Assembly (NCBI GenBank): GCA_964507445.1
Contig: CAZDQF010000013.1
Coordinates: 1-64,000 of the forward strand
Direction of reading: 5' to 3'
Source of the DNA: GCA-2683135 sp964507445
GTDB lineage: Bacteria > Planctomycetota > GCA-002687715
Length of the DNA: 64,000 nt
Below the pieces are notes generated by a model. It ran no database searches. It saw only the letters and a list, made by a program, of their open reading frames with translations, and had not been told where the DNA came from. The position numbers and the translations under genes were made by a program. Positions 1 to 10,200 of this stretch are shown piece after piece (positions within the stretch are counted from its first letter, which is position 1; each line of letters starts with the position of its first letter).

Positions 1-84
1 GCGTGACGGGGGTCGGCGTGACGGGGGTCGGCGTGACGGGGGTCGGCGTGACGGGGGTCGGCGTGACGGGGGTCGGCGTGACGG
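1..84. repeat. 15-bp tandem repeat coding for Pro-Val-Thr-Pro-Thr units
   Basis: Five perfect 15-bp copies (unit gcgtgacgggggtcg) plus a partial sixth run from the left window edge. They lie in frame in the kinase gene on the minus strand and encode a PVTPT pentapeptide repeat just after its transmembrane helix. The unit is a multiple of three, so copy-number change would only lengthen or shorten the linker. The array may continue outside the window. Confidence 0.95.
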
Positions 85-1102
85 GATCGGTGTTGGCGTC
101 CGCTTCCGTTGTCCGCTCCTGGCCGTTGTCATCGCCGTCGCCGGAGAGGCTCTGGATCACGATCACCGCCACGATCAGGGCGGCGCAGGCGGCGATCACG
201 GGGGCCAGGGACCGGCGCTGCCGCTGGGAGCGCCGCGCGGACTTGCCGGGATCGCCCATCCTGCTCACGGGAGCTCCGGCACGCACCCTCTCGATGGACT
301 TGAGGAGCTCCTTCGGGGATGCCGGGCGCCGGGACGGGTCGGCGGCCAGGAGGCTGGCTACGAGCGCACCGGTGGCTGAGCTGATGTGATCGCCCCGGTC
401 CTTCGGGTTCGGTCCGGTGGCGGCGGCGCCCTTCGCCAGGGGCGGCAGGCTCGCGGTCAGCATCTCGTAGAGGGTCACCCCGAGGCTGAACAGGTCGGAT
501 CGAGTGTTTCCCCGTGTCTTGCCGCTGAAGACCTCCGGAGCCATGAACTGCCGCGTCCCCTCGGGGCGCTCTCCCGCTTCGGTCTCACGAGCGAGGTGAG
601 CGATCCCGAAGTCGATCATCTTCACCGCCCCGTTGGCGCCGATGACGATGTTCTCGGGCTTGATATCGCCGTGAACGATGGCCCGCTCGTGCGCGTAGGC
701 GAGGGCCTCCGTGATCTGCAGGGCGATGTCGAGCACCTCCCGCTCCGGCAGCGCCCCGCGCTCCGCCAGCAACACCTGGGCGTCGGTCCCGGACACGAAC
801 TCCATGACGAAGTACCAGAGCCCCTCGTGCTCGCGGACGTCGATGCCCTGGAGGATGTTGGGGTGATGCAGCTTGGATTGCAGGCGGGCTTCATCGAGGA
901 AGCGCTGACGGATCTCCTCGGCGTCAGCGTGCTTCCCGTCCAGGATCTTGATGGCCACCACGCGGTTCAGGCTGCGTTGACGGGCCCGGTAGACGGAGCC
1001 CTGACCGCCCTTGCCCAGGAGCTCGCGGATCTCGTAGCCGGGCACCTTCGGGTATTCCGGCGCTGTGTTGTCTCCGGTGTTGGGGCTCACGTCCGTGGCC
1101 AT
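1..1102 (-). CDS. Membrane-anchored Ser/Thr protein kinase (C-terminus outside window)
   Basis: Hanks-type kinase; 367 codons are visible and the 3' end lies beyond the left edge. The Gly-rich loop is at residues 30-37, the ATP-anchoring Lys at about 52, the DFG motif at 164-166 and the APE motif at 188-190. The catalytic loop reads HGD (144-146) where most such kinases have HRD; Asp146 and Lys148 are kept, so activity is still likely (RD-type activation control may be lost). A single transmembrane helix at about 299-319 follows the kinase domain, then the PVTPT linker, so an unseen extracytoplasmic sensor domain probably follows. The ATG at 1102 lies 41 bp from the divergent gpmA start. The kinase family is certain; the stimulus is unknown. 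Confidence 0.93.
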   Translation of the reverse strand, partial: MATDVSPNTGDNTAPEYPKVPGYEIRELLGKGGQGSVYRARQRSLNRVVAIKILDGKHADAEEIRQRFLDEARLQSKLHHPNILQGIDVREHEGLWYFVMEFVSGTDAQVLLAERGALPEREVLDIALQITEALAYAHERAIVHGDIKPENIVIGANGAVKMIDFGIAHLARETEAGERPEGTRQFMAPEVFSGKTRGNTRSDLFSLGVTLYEMLTASLPPLAKGAAATGPNPKDRGDHISSATGALVASLLAADPSRRPASPKELLKSIERVRAGAPVSRMGDPGKSARRSQRQRRSLAPVIAACAALIVAVIVIQSLSGDGDDNGQERTTEADANTDPVTPTPVTPTPVTPTPVTPTPVTPTPVT

Positions 1103-1143
1103 GATAACGTGCGACGGGGAACCTGAATCAACGGAGTCCATGC

Positions 1144-1887
1144 ATGTCAGATCTCGTCCTTCTGCGTCACGGTCAGAGCCAATGGAACCTCGAGAATCGG
1201 TTCACGGGCTGGTACGACTGCGATCTCTCGGAGGCCGGCAGGGAGGAGGCCCGGCGAGCGGGCCAACTGCTGCTTGATGAAGGGCTTGAGGTCGATCTGG
1301 CCTACACCTCACTGCTCAAGCGGGCGATCCGTACCCTGTGGATCGGGTTGGACGTGATGGACCGGATGTGGGTCCCGGTGTCCCGGACATGGCTCCTCAA
1401 CGAGCGCCACTACGGCGCCTTGACCGGTCTCAACAAGGCACAGGCGGTGCAGGATCATGGGGACGAGCAGGTGCACCAATGGCGCCGGGGCTACGCCGTG
1501 CGGCCACCGGCCCTGGCGGCGGATGACGAGCGACACCCCCGTCACGATCCCCGTTATCGGGAGCTGGGCCCTGAGCGGGCGCCGGCTACGGAGTCTCTGG
1601 CCGACACGGTGGCCAGGGTCGTGCCCTACTGGGACGAGGTGATCTCCGAGCAGGTGGCGGCTGGTCGGACCGTAGCCATCGCCGCCCACGGCAACAGCTT
1701 GCGGGCCCTGGTGATGCACCTGGACGGCCTGGACGAGGAGTCCATCACCAAGCTGAACATCCCTACGGGCTTCCCCCTGGTCTACTCGTTCGATGACCAG
1801 ATGAAGGTCACGGGCAGCCGCTACCTGGGGGACCCCGCGGAGATCGAGGCGGCGGTTCACGGCGTCGCCAACCAGACCAAGAGTTGA
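1144..1887 (+). CDS. gpmA: 2,3-bisphosphoglycerate-dependent phosphoglycerate mutase
   Basis: Interconverts 3- and 2-phosphoglycerate in glycolysis and gluconeogenesis, in the cytoplasm. The 247-residue length matches the family (about 250). The phosphohistidine signature LLRHGQS is at residues 6-12 (His9), the conserved GW-D-LSE-G block follows, NERHYGAL carries the catalytic Glu near residue 89, and the second active-site histidine is His182 in AAHGNS. These features separate it from the cofactor-independent (iPGM) family and from generic histidine phosphatases. It is monocistronic, divergent from the kinase and ends 4 bp from the convergent FG-GAP gene. Confidence 0.95.
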   Translation: MSDLVLLRHGQSQWNLENRFTGWYDCDLSEAGREEARRAGQLLLDEGLEVDLAYTSLLKRAIRTLWIGLDVMDRMWVPVSRTWLLNERHYGALTGLNKAQAVQDHGDEQVHQWRRGYAVRPPALAADDERHPRHDPRYRELGPERAPATESLADTVARVVPYWDEVISEQVAAGRTVAIAAHGNSLRALVMHLDGLDEESITKLNIPTGFPLVYSFDDQMKVTGSRYLGDPAEIEAAVHGVANQTKS

Positions 1888-1891
1888 TCTC

Positions 1892-4800
1892 TCAGCGGGT
1901 CAGCCGTCTGGTGTTGTAGCGGGCCCGGTACTCCCTGTGGGCCGCCGTGTCCGGGTACCGCTCTCCTGGTGGATAGGGGAACCCGGACATGCCATGGAAG
2001 GGTAGGGGCGTCACGGTGCTGGAGTGTGCCGTGTACAGGTCCATGTCCTTGCAGTAGCCGTCCGTCTTCAGGATGAAGCTGCGGGTGGTGCCCGCGGGCG
2101 GGTCCGCCGTGGGCTTGAACTGCAGGAGGATCTCCTCGGCGTGGCCGAAGATGACGAACTGGTCATCCGGGGCCTTCAGCAGCTCCCTCACGTCGCCGAA
2201 TCGGGTGTAGTCCCCCTCCATGGTCTTGTAGTCGATGGCGGGGTCCATGAGCGCGTAGTCGTAGAGCAGCGGCTGCCTGCCATCCGGCGAGTACTCCCGC
2301 GGATAGCCGGAGGGGCGCAGCTGCGCCGAGTGAGGGTCGAGCTCGCGCACGGAGAGAGATCCGGCGCCCAGGTCCGGGGCCAGCCACAGCCGATCGATGT
2401 AGAGCTCCTGCTGGGTCCTCAGGCGCAGCTGGCACGGGCCCTCCCGGGGGAGCTCCGAGAGATCGAGTGTCATGACCCGAGGCATGCCCGCCGGATATCC
2501 GAAGTTGTCACGGAGCACCCTCCAGCGTCCGTCCCGATCACGGACGTCGATGGAGATGGCTCCGAAGGCGAGACCTGCTTGCCAGGCGGCGAAGTTTACG
2601 TGGGCGTAGGGGTACTCGACCCAACCGTCCAGGAACAGCACCAGGGGGCGGCCCTTCGTGGAGGCCAGCTGCTCGCCGAAGTCCACCACGATCTCCTGAG
2701 CGCTGGAGAAGCCCACGAAGCGGGGGTCCGGCCTGACGCCGGGCTGGTAGCGGCGGTCCGCATGGCGGATCAACTCCGGGTCCGCCGTCCCCTCCCTGGT
2801 GGCGAGGCCCTGCGGGAACACGGCGTCCTCCGGCCTGAAGGCGATGAGCCGACCGTCCGGCGCGGGCCCGTTCACGGCGATGCGCTCATCCGGGAACACC
2901 ACGGTGCCTTCGGGGTGATCCACCACCATGAGCCGCGCTTCGTCCAGGAAGCAGATCTCCTCCATGGGTTCGTGGACGCTGACGGTCCACATCCCGTCTT
3001 TGGGAGCCAGCTTCGGGATGCTCACCAGCTCCGTCGGATCGGGCGGCGCGTAGACCCCTGGCTGGACGAAGAAACCCAGACCGCCGGTGCCCAGGAAGTC
3101 GGTGACGAAGGCCATGCGCTCACCATCCCACGCGAACAGCAGCGGACAGGAGGAGGACTTCCGATAGGCCTGGGTGAAGGTCTTGCGGACGTTCGCCGAT
3201 ACCTTGCTCTCTCCCTGGAGGAGGTCGTCGGGCCAGGACACGCTGACGTAGTCCGCTCGCTTGCGTTGCCCGAGGCCGAAGTGGAGGCGAGGAGGCGGTG
3301 AGCCCAGCACGCCGGAGGCGGTGACCATGTCCTGGGACTGCTGCAGGGTGCCGGAGACCACGGTGACCCGGGCGCCGATGCCGCCGGTGTTGGCCCGCAT
3401 CTTGCGGGTCTCGCGCACCCCCTTGAGGCCGATCTCGAGCCAGTTGTTGCCGTTGTCCAGGGCTCCTCGCAGGATCGCAGGGGCGTTGCCGCTGCGCCCG
3501 AGGACCACGTCGAGGACGCCGTCGTCGTCCAGGTCCGCGGGTACGGATGACCGGATGTCCCGGTAGGGCACCAGGGAGGATGGGATCAGCTCGTTGGTCC
3601 AGCCCTCTTCGGTCTGGAGGCGAAGGTCGTCGAGCAGGAACAGGTCCAGGTCACCGTCGTTGTCCGCGTCCATGACGCAGCCAGGATTCTGGGTCGTGTC
3701 GTCGCCCGGCGTGAACCGGAAGCCGCCCTGGTTGTGGAAGACCCTGGCCTGTCCCCGCCAGGTGCAGAGGTCCAGGTCCCCGTCCGCGTCCAGATCCGCG
3801 GCGCTGGCGCCGCCGCACACGACCCGCTCCAGACCCGACGGGATGGTCACGGTGACGAAGCGCCAGATGCGGTCGTTGCGGTACGCCTCCAACGGGCTGA
3901 AGTGGCCGAGGACGAGCAGGTCCGCGTCTCGATCGCTGTCCAGGTCGGCGGCGAGGACGCCGGCGCTGTGCTGGCGCCCCGCGGTCCTGGTCTGTTCCGC
4001 GATGTCCGTGAACGTCCCGTCGCGGTCGTTGTTGAACAGGTTGTTGGGCGACGGCTCTGCGTCCATGGGCCAGCGCCCGTTTCTCTTCGCGACCTCCTTG
4101 GTGGAGGCCATGTTGGCGCAGTAGATGTCCACGTCTCCGTCTGCGTCCAGGTCCGCCATCACGGACTGGGCGGTGAAGACGTCGCCGCCGCCGGTCCCCG
4201 TGTCTCCGGTCACATCTTCGAAGCGCTCGCCGCTGATGTTGCGCAACAGCCGGTTGGGTCCGGCGCAGGAGATGTAGAGGTCCGGCAACCCGTCGTTGTC
4301 ATAGTCTCCGAAGCAGCCGGAGACGCTGGGTGACCCACCGGCCAGTCCCCAGGTAGAGGCTGCCTTGGAGAACTCCCCGGAGTCGTTGAGGAAGAGCGTG
4401 CCGGAGGCCGCTCCGTCAGCGGCCCAGACATCCAGGTCGCCGTCCTGGTCCACGTCCGCCACGGCGATGCCTGGGCCGAAGCCTGCAGCGAACTTCGTAG
4501 CGGCGGCGGCGGCGGATTCGCCCGCGCTCCAGGGGACGAAGCCAGGCAGGGGGACGTTGGCGGGCTGGACCCCGCCGCCCATGATGTCCTCGTTGGTGTA
4601 GGAGACGCCGCCAGACCGGTCTCCCGTTGAGGGGAGCGTCACCGGGAACGGGCGGATGCCGGCGCCGTAGCGACCCATCTCGCTGTACACGATGCCCGCC
4701 TTGTTGCCGGTCCCTGCGGACTCCAGCTCCTGAAACAGGGAGACCAGCGGCCGGGCCTCATCTTCCTTGTCGTTGGCGAAGTAGAGGGAGAACAGCTGGT

Positions 4801-5356
4801 AGATGGCGGACTGCTGGTGGGGCTCCGCCGAGATCGCCTTCTTGAACAGGGCCTCCGCCTGTTCGCTCTGGTTCTTGGCGACCAGGATGGTCCCCAGGTA
4901 GTAGTTGGCGGTGGGGTCGTGCGGGTCGATGGAGAGCACCTTGCGGAAGCACGCGTCGGCCCGATCGAAGTCGGACAGGTGCTTGGAGAGGACGCCGAGG
5001 GAGTGGTTGCCGTGCAGGTGCTCCGGGTCCAGGGAGACGGCCTTCTCCAGGTGCCCTCGTGCGCGGCGGTAGGCATCCTGGTTGTCCTGGTTCATGGTGG
5101 CGATGCCGAGGTTGGCCCAGGCGGCCGCCTGATCCGGGAGTCGCTCCGCCACCTCCCTGAAGGCAGCCTCCGCGCCCTTGAAGTCGAAGTGGTCGAGGGC
5201 GTCATTGCCTTCGTGCCATCGGGCGAGCAGGGCGCGGAGCTCCGTCGCGTCCGGTGCCTCGTAGGGTTCGGGCTCCGGGCCTCCGTTGCGGAGGGCCATC
5301 CAGAGGGCGGTAACGGCGACGCCGACGACAATGATGATGGCTAGTCTTGTTGACAC
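1892..5356 (-). CDS. Membrane-anchored TPR / FG-GAP / ASPIC-UnbV-type protein
   Basis: A 1154-residue exported protein. An N-terminal hydrophobic anchor (first ~22 residues) is followed by about five TPR-like helical repeats (roughly 40-220). Then come many FG-GAP/VCBS beta-propeller repeats with Ca-binding-like DxDxDGDxD loops (about 275-640) and an ASPIC/UnbV-like segment (NWLEIGL ... HFGLG, about 640-740). The remaining ~400 residues form another beta-rich region with the recurrent FVTDFLGTGGLGFF and APPDPTE blocks seen in large exported proteins of Acidobacteria, Verrucomicrobia and Planctomycetes. I chose the GTG at 5356 because the anchor starts there and longer in-frame ATG extensions add no conserved sequence. 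The molecular role is unknown; surface binding or scaffolding is inference. It is divergent from a second kinase. Confidence 0.85.
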   Translation of the reverse strand: MSTRLAIIIVVGVAVTALWMALRNGGPEPEPYEAPDATELRALLARWHEGNDALDHFDFKGAEAAFREVAERLPDQAAAWANLGIATMNQDNQDAYRRARGHLEKAVSLDPEHLHGNHSLGVLSKHLSDFDRADACFRKVLSIDPHDPTANYYLGTILVAKNQSEQAEALFKKAISAEPHQQSAIYQLFSLYFANDKEDEARPLVSLFQELESAGTGNKAGIVYSEMGRYGAGIRPFPVTLPSTGDRSGGVSYTNEDIMGGGVQPANVPLPGFVPWSAGESAAAAATKFAAGFGPGIAVADVDQDGDLDVWAADGAASGTLFLNDSGEFSKAASTWGLAGGSPSVSGCFGDYDNDGLPDLYISCAGPNRLLRNISGERFEDVTGDTGTGGGDVFTAQSVMADLDADGDVDIYCANMASTKEVAKRNGRWPMDAEPSPNNLFNNDRDGTFTDIAEQTRTAGRQHSAGVLAADLDSDRDADLLVLGHFSPLEAYRNDRIWRFVTVTIPSGLERVVCGGASAADLDADGDLDLCTWRGQARVFHNQGGFRFTPGDDTTQNPGCVMDADNDGDLDLFLLDDLRLQTEEGWTNELIPSSLVPYRDIRSSVPADLDDDGVLDVVLGRSGNAPAILRGALDNGNNWLEIGLKGVRETRKMRANTGGIGARVTVVSGTLQQSQDMVTASGVLGSPPPRLHFGLGQRKRADYVSVSWPDDLLQGESKVSANVRKTFTQAYRKSSSCPLLFAWDGERMAFVTDFLGTGGLGFFVQPGVYAPPDPTELVSIPKLAPKDGMWTVSVHEPMEEICFLDEARLMVVDHPEGTVVFPDERIAVNGPAPDGRLIAFRPEDAVFPQGLATREGTADPELIRHADRRYQPGVRPDPRFVGFSSAQEIVVDFGEQLASTKGRPLVLFLDGWVEYPYAHVNFAAWQAGLAFGAISIDVRDRDGRWRVLRDNFGYPAGMPRVMTLDLSELPREGPCQLRLRTQQELYIDRLWLAPDLGAGSLSVRELDPHSAQLRPSGYPREYSPDGRQPLLYDYALMDPAIDYKTMEGDYTRFGDVRELLKAPDDQFVIFGHAEEILLQFKPTADPPAGTTRSFILKTDGYCKDMDLYTAHSSTVTPLPFHGMSGFPYPPGERYPDTAAHREYRARYNTRRLTR

Positions 5357-5442
5357 GGGGCACCCTAACACGACCGCTCCCCAGGTCGAGGTCTGGCGGT
5401 CTGCGCCCGGTGCGTACACCCCATTTCCATGGAGGCGGCGCT

Positions 5443-7206
5443 ATGATGGATGTGCGGAGAGGCTTGCCAGCGTTCCTGTTCTCCAGCGTTACCATGCCGG
5501 CCAATCAAGACCCCAGGCGACTGTTCGATGCGCTCCGTGAGCACGAGCGCGGTCGCGATCCACTCGAGGGAGAGTCCACTGCCGAACGTTACGAACGGGC
5601 GGAGCTGATCGGGGAGGGGGCCACGGGTACGGTCTGGCGCGCCCACGACCTGAACCTGGAACGTGACGTGGCCATCAAGTTGATCCGCAAGAACATCGGC
5701 GCGGAATCGCAGGCTCGGTTCGTAAGGGAAGGGCACCTGCTGGCTGCGCTGGCCCATGAGAACGTCGTCGCCGTGCACGACGTGCTGGAGCTGGACGGCC
5801 GCGCGGCGGTGGTCATGGAGTTGATCTCCGGAGGCAGCCTGCGAGATCGATTCGAGAGCGGGGAGGCGTCGCCGAAGGAGGTCGCGCGGTTGGTGGCTGC
5901 CGCCGCTCGGGGGGTGGCGGCTGCTCATGCGTCTTCCATCGTTCACCGGGACCTGAAGCCCGCGAACATCCTCCTGACGGAGAGCGGCACGGTGAAGGTG
6001 GCGGACTTCGGTTCGGCTCTGGACCTCACCACGGACCACCGGCTGACCGGGACGGACGCCGTGGTCGGTACGCCGCGATTCATGGCCCCGGAGCAGGTCC
6101 GCGGGGATCGCGACTCCATCGGTCCGGAGACCGACGTGTTCGCGCTGGGGAGTGTGTTGTACGAGGGGCTCGCGGGCGTCCCGGCGTTCGCCGGCGACGA
6201 GCATCTGGTCCAGGTGGCCATCCTCGAGTCCGACCCCGTGCCACCCTCACGTCTCAAGTCGCTTCCGGCAGAGCTGGATGCGGTGACGCTCAAGTGTCTG
6301 GAGAAGGACCCGGCGGACCGCTATGCCAGCGCTACGGACCTGGCGGAGGATCTGGAAGCGTGGCTGGCCGATCGCCCGATCTCGGCCCGTCGCCCCAGCG
6401 GGGTGCGGCGGGTGGTGCGCACCGCTCGGAGGTGGCGGTGGCAAATCCGTGCGGCCGCGTTGATCCTCGTGTTGCTCGTCGGCTGGTTCTCCTGGCGTCA
6501 GGTCACGGAGAGTCGACAGGCGGCGGAGAGCAGGGCTGCGAATCTCGTGGAGTCGGCCTATGTCTCTCTCGATCGCCAACGTCCCGAGGCCGCCCTCCGG
6601 GACGCGGAGGAGGCGTGCGCCCTGGCGCCGGACCTTCCAGCCCCCTTCATCGCCAAGGGGCGCGCCTTGACCATGTTGGGCGATCCGCGCGCGGCGGAGA
6701 GGGCGTTCGCGCGGGCCTCGGCGCAGGCGCCGGAGAACCAGGCGGCGCGATTCGGTCGTTCCGCGGCGCGCATGGACGTGGCCAGGGTGGAGTGGCTGCA
6801 GCGTCATGATGGACCGTGGGACCCGCCGGAGGACCGGGGGCCTTTGACGGTGGTCGCTGACGGTCTGGCCGGGGCTATTCAGGAGGTGGTCTCACTCGAG
6901 GCGGTCGGGGACGGCTTCGCCGCGCTCGCGGCTGCGGAGGCGGCGCTCCTGGAGTACGGGGCACGGCCGGGGGCCGAACCGTTGTGGGTCGTGGTGGCCT
7001 ACAGCGGCGTCGACCGGCGGGCCTGGGAGGCATGCGAGGCCGGACTGAGGCTGAGCCCTCTTCACCCCTTGCTGGCGTTGCGAAAGGTCCGTCTGCTGGT
7101 GGAGCGGGGGGACGGCGACGAGGCGGCGGCCTTGCTGCAGCGCCTGACGAATCGGTTCCCGCGGATCGCCTCCGGGTTCACCTTGAGCCTGGTGCTGAAG
7201 CCCTGA
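5443..7206 (+). CDS. Ser/Thr protein kinase with TM helix and TPR-like C-terminus
   Basis: A 587-residue Hanks-type kinase. The start is ATG 5443, preceded by GGAGG at 5431-5435 (7-nt spacing); an ATG at 5446 is a close alternative. The Gly-rich loop IGEGATGTV is at residues 56-64, the ATP-binding Lys at 79, the canonical HRD at 168-170, DFG at 188-190 and APE near 215. One transmembrane helix near 337-355 leads into about 230 residues of Ala/Glu-rich helical repeats resembling TPRs, a common planctomycete PknB architecture in which the outer TPR domain binds partners or ligands. It is divergent from the FG-GAP protein and converges on the RG-rich protein. Confidence 0.94.
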   Translation: MMDVRRGLPAFLFSSVTMPANQDPRRLFDALREHERGRDPLEGESTAERYERAELIGEGATGTVWRAHDLNLERDVAIKLIRKNIGAESQARFVREGHLLAALAHENVVAVHDVLELDGRAAVVMELISGGSLRDRFESGEASPKEVARLVAAAARGVAAAHASSIVHRDLKPANILLTESGTVKVADFGSALDLTTDHRLTGTDAVVGTPRFMAPEQVRGDRDSIGPETDVFALGSVLYEGLAGVPAFAGDEHLVQVAILESDPVPPSRLKSLPAELDAVTLKCLEKDPADRYASATDLAEDLEAWLADRPISARRPSGVRRVVRTARRWRWQIRAAALILVLLVGWFSWRQVTESRQAAESRAANLVESAYVSLDRQRPEAALRDAEEACALAPDLPAPFIAKGRALTMLGDPRAAERAFARASAQAPENQAARFGRSAARMDVARVEWLQRHDGPWDPPEDRGPLTVVADGLAGAIQEVVSLEAVGDGFAALAAAEAALLEYGARPGAEPLWVVVAYSGVDRRAWEACEAGLRLSPLHPLLALRKVRLLVERGDGDEAAALLQRLTNRFPRIASGFTLSLVLKP

Positions 7207-7217
7207 AGGCCGGTTCG

Positions 7218-10200
7218 TTACTGGTTGCCGGCGCTCTGGAGGACGGTGTTCACGTCCACGGTCAGGGGCGCGACCTGTTCCCCGCCGCCGGCCTTCACCT
7301 GGATCTGGCCGAGGGACAGGACGATGGGGGAGAACCCACCACGACCGCCGCCGCGGCCTCCGCCGCGACCGCCGCGACCACCGCCGCGGAAGTCCGGCAC
7401 GCCGACCAGCCGCACCAGATAGGCACCCGGGTTCACGTTGTCGAAGGTCACCGCCGTGGACCCGTCGGCCAGGGTCTGGGACAGCCCCCCGCCAAACGCG
7501 ACGCGCCAGACGCTCCGGGGATCGTTGGAGTCTGACTGTTGCTCAGGATCGCCCAGGGTGATCCGCCAGCTCCGCACCGCCTCCATACCCGGGAGCGCCG
7601 TGTTCAGTTTCACCGTGATGCTCTCGCCTCCCGTGAGCCTCACGGTGAGGGGGAATCGGGCGCTGCTGACGTCGGTCGGTGCGTACCCTTCCGCTGAAAC
7701 GCTGACGCTGGTCGTGGCCGTGCGGCTCAGGACGGCTGACGCCTGACCGAACAGGTCGGTGCTGCTGCCGCCTCGTCGCCCGGAGAACCGGGAGCGCCGG
7801 TCGCGTTCGCTGTCCCGGCCACCGCGCCCTCCGCGGCCACCGCGGCCGCGCTCCGTCGAGCCCTGTCCGGGTTGTTGAAGGCCGTTGCCGCTGGTGCCCC
7901 GGACGGTCCTCCCGTTGGACCGGAAGGAGACGCTGGCGCCTTCGATGGGCGTCCCGGACCCATCCTGCACCGAGACCACGGCACGGAAGAAGTCCAGCCC
8001 CACCAGGAGATTCGCCAGGGCCCCGGGGCGATCCACCTGCCCCTCCGGAACCATCAGCCCTGGAATCACGGTGTCTTCGATGCCGTTGACCGTGACCTTC
8101 AGCTCGTAGGGCCCCGGGGCGAGCCTGGTTTGCTGGAAGGCGCCGTCCCGACCCAGATCGAGGCGTTGACCCTCGTCCGATTCGGGGCCCGACGCGGGAC
8201 GCAGCCGGGCCTCGATGCGCAGGCCGAGGGTCTCATCCACGGCGCTGATCCGCCCGGCGAGTCCGCCGGTCTGCTTGACGATCAGGCGCAGGCCGCGGGC
8301 ACCGGGGGCGATGGGGGTGCTGGTGCTCCTGGCTCGCCGCGTCTCCGCGAGGACGGAGTACTGCTTGTCGGAATCGGCGAATCCGTAGACCGTGAACGCC
8401 CCTTCCTCATCGGCCCGGGCGCTGGGGCCTCCGCGGCCTCTCGACTCCGTACCGCCGCGTCCACCCCGTCCGCCGCGACCACCTCGTCCGCCGCGACCGA
8501 ACCTGTCTTGCTCGGCGCGAGCCTCGTAGGCCTCCACTCGGATCCGCGCTCCGGGCACCGGCTCCCCGGCGCTGTCCAGGACGATCCCCTCTGCGAGGAT
8601 CGCGTACGCGTTGACCGGTGTCTCTCCCAACTCCCGCCGCTCGCCCGGCTCGAGGGGAGCGAAGCGCAGGTTGGCCAGGGCGGGCTCCGGCTGGGTGTCC
8701 TCGCCGTCACGCTGACGACGTCCACGTCCGAACCAGTCGCTCCGCTCCGCCGGGATCCTGAACTCCAGGCTGCCACCGAGTCCGGTGCGAGCCGGGAGCG
8801 ACAGGGTGCCGTCTCGTCCGGTGGTCACGGAGCCGGAGCCACGATCGCGCCTGCCGCTCAGCATGCGCATGAACCGTTCCTGCCGGTCTTCCGCTGGGTC
8901 CTCGACCACGCCGTCGTACTTGATGTCGGCCTCGAGACGGACCCTCGGGATCGGCTTGCCCGCCGGATCCACCAGGGTGAGGAGCAACCTGGGCTCCTCG
9001 TCGCCCACCAGCAGCTTGATCTTCTGCAGCGGCTGCGCGGTCAGTTGGTGGACGGTGGTCTCCTCGACGTGCCCTCGCTTCCTGGCGACGAAGCGCAGCT
9101 TGGAGTTGGGGGCGAACCCGCCGATCAAGGCGTTCCCGTCGGTGATGGTCTGGCTGCCGACGGGAGAACGCGAGAAGAAGTTGCCGAAGCCGCCTCGTCC
9201 CCGCCCGCGGCGATCCCCGCCACGCTCGTCCCGTTGCATCCGCTCCCGATCGAACTCCACGTACCACGTCACGCTGACGGGATCGGTGAACGGGCGATCC
9301 TGGCGGTCCACGAGGTTGATGTCCAGCGCGCAGGAGACCGGGATGTGCAAGGTGACCTGGGTGTCTCCATGCTCAGGCATGGTGATCCGCTCCGTCACCC
9401 GGTCACTGCCCGGCAGGAGTGCGCGCACGTCCAACTCGTCCGCCTCGTAGAGGTCGGGGTTTGCCATGCTGATGCCGAACGTCAGCGCCCCTTCGGGTGA
9501 CGCAGTCCAGCCGGAGACACGATCGGACCGGCTCGATCCTCGGGCGCCGCGTTCGCCCCGACCGCCACGCTCACCGCGTCCGCCACGGCCGCCGCGTCCG
9601 CCACGGCCCCAGAGAGACTCTTCGCTACCCGGCTGTCCGACCTGGACGCGGATGTGGGAGGAGGGAGTGCCCGCTCCATCTACCACGTTGACCGTGAGGT
9701 ACTTGATGGGACGGAGCACCACCACGGCGTCCGCGTCCTGCGGCAGACCGGGGACCTCCTTGCCCTGTTCGTACACCGCCGATCCCACATGACCGCCCTT
9801 GTTGGCGACGATCCGGAAGCGGCGCCGCGGCAGGGGAGAGAGCAGCGCGAAGCCGTCCCGACCGGACTTGAACGTGGTGCGGTAGGTCCGGGGGCGGGTG
9901 TTGCCGAAGCCGCCTACGCCGCCGGAGGAGAAACTGGTGGAGACCAGATCGATCTCGGCGAAGGGCACTGGCTCTCCATCCTGGTCGGTGATCAGGGCGA
10001 ACCGGAGGTCCTCTTCCTCAATGGCCGGCTCTTCGTCGTCCCTGTCTTCGTCCTCGGCGTCGAAGCGCTCGGTCTCGATTGTGGGAAACTCCGGGAGCTC
10101 GGAGTCTGCGACCACCTCCGGGGAGGGCGCCCGCCGGGGCTCCACCGCGGCGTCGCGGGTCGCCGGGGCGTCCTCCTGAGGGGCCCCGTCATCGAGGAGG

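Noticed and set aside
1..84. CRISPR array
   Set aside because: The 15-bp units are contiguous with no spacers and lie in frame inside a kinase gene.
2024..3301. Plus-strand 425-codon open frame
   Set aside because: Antisense to the FG-GAP protein; no family features, a high-GC shadow.
7872..9500. A 542-codon plus-strand open frame
   Set aside because: It lies antisense to the RG-rich protein gene, whose signal, domains and frame are coherent; the plus-strand product is Ala/Gly/Arg-rich noise typical of high-GC antisense frames.
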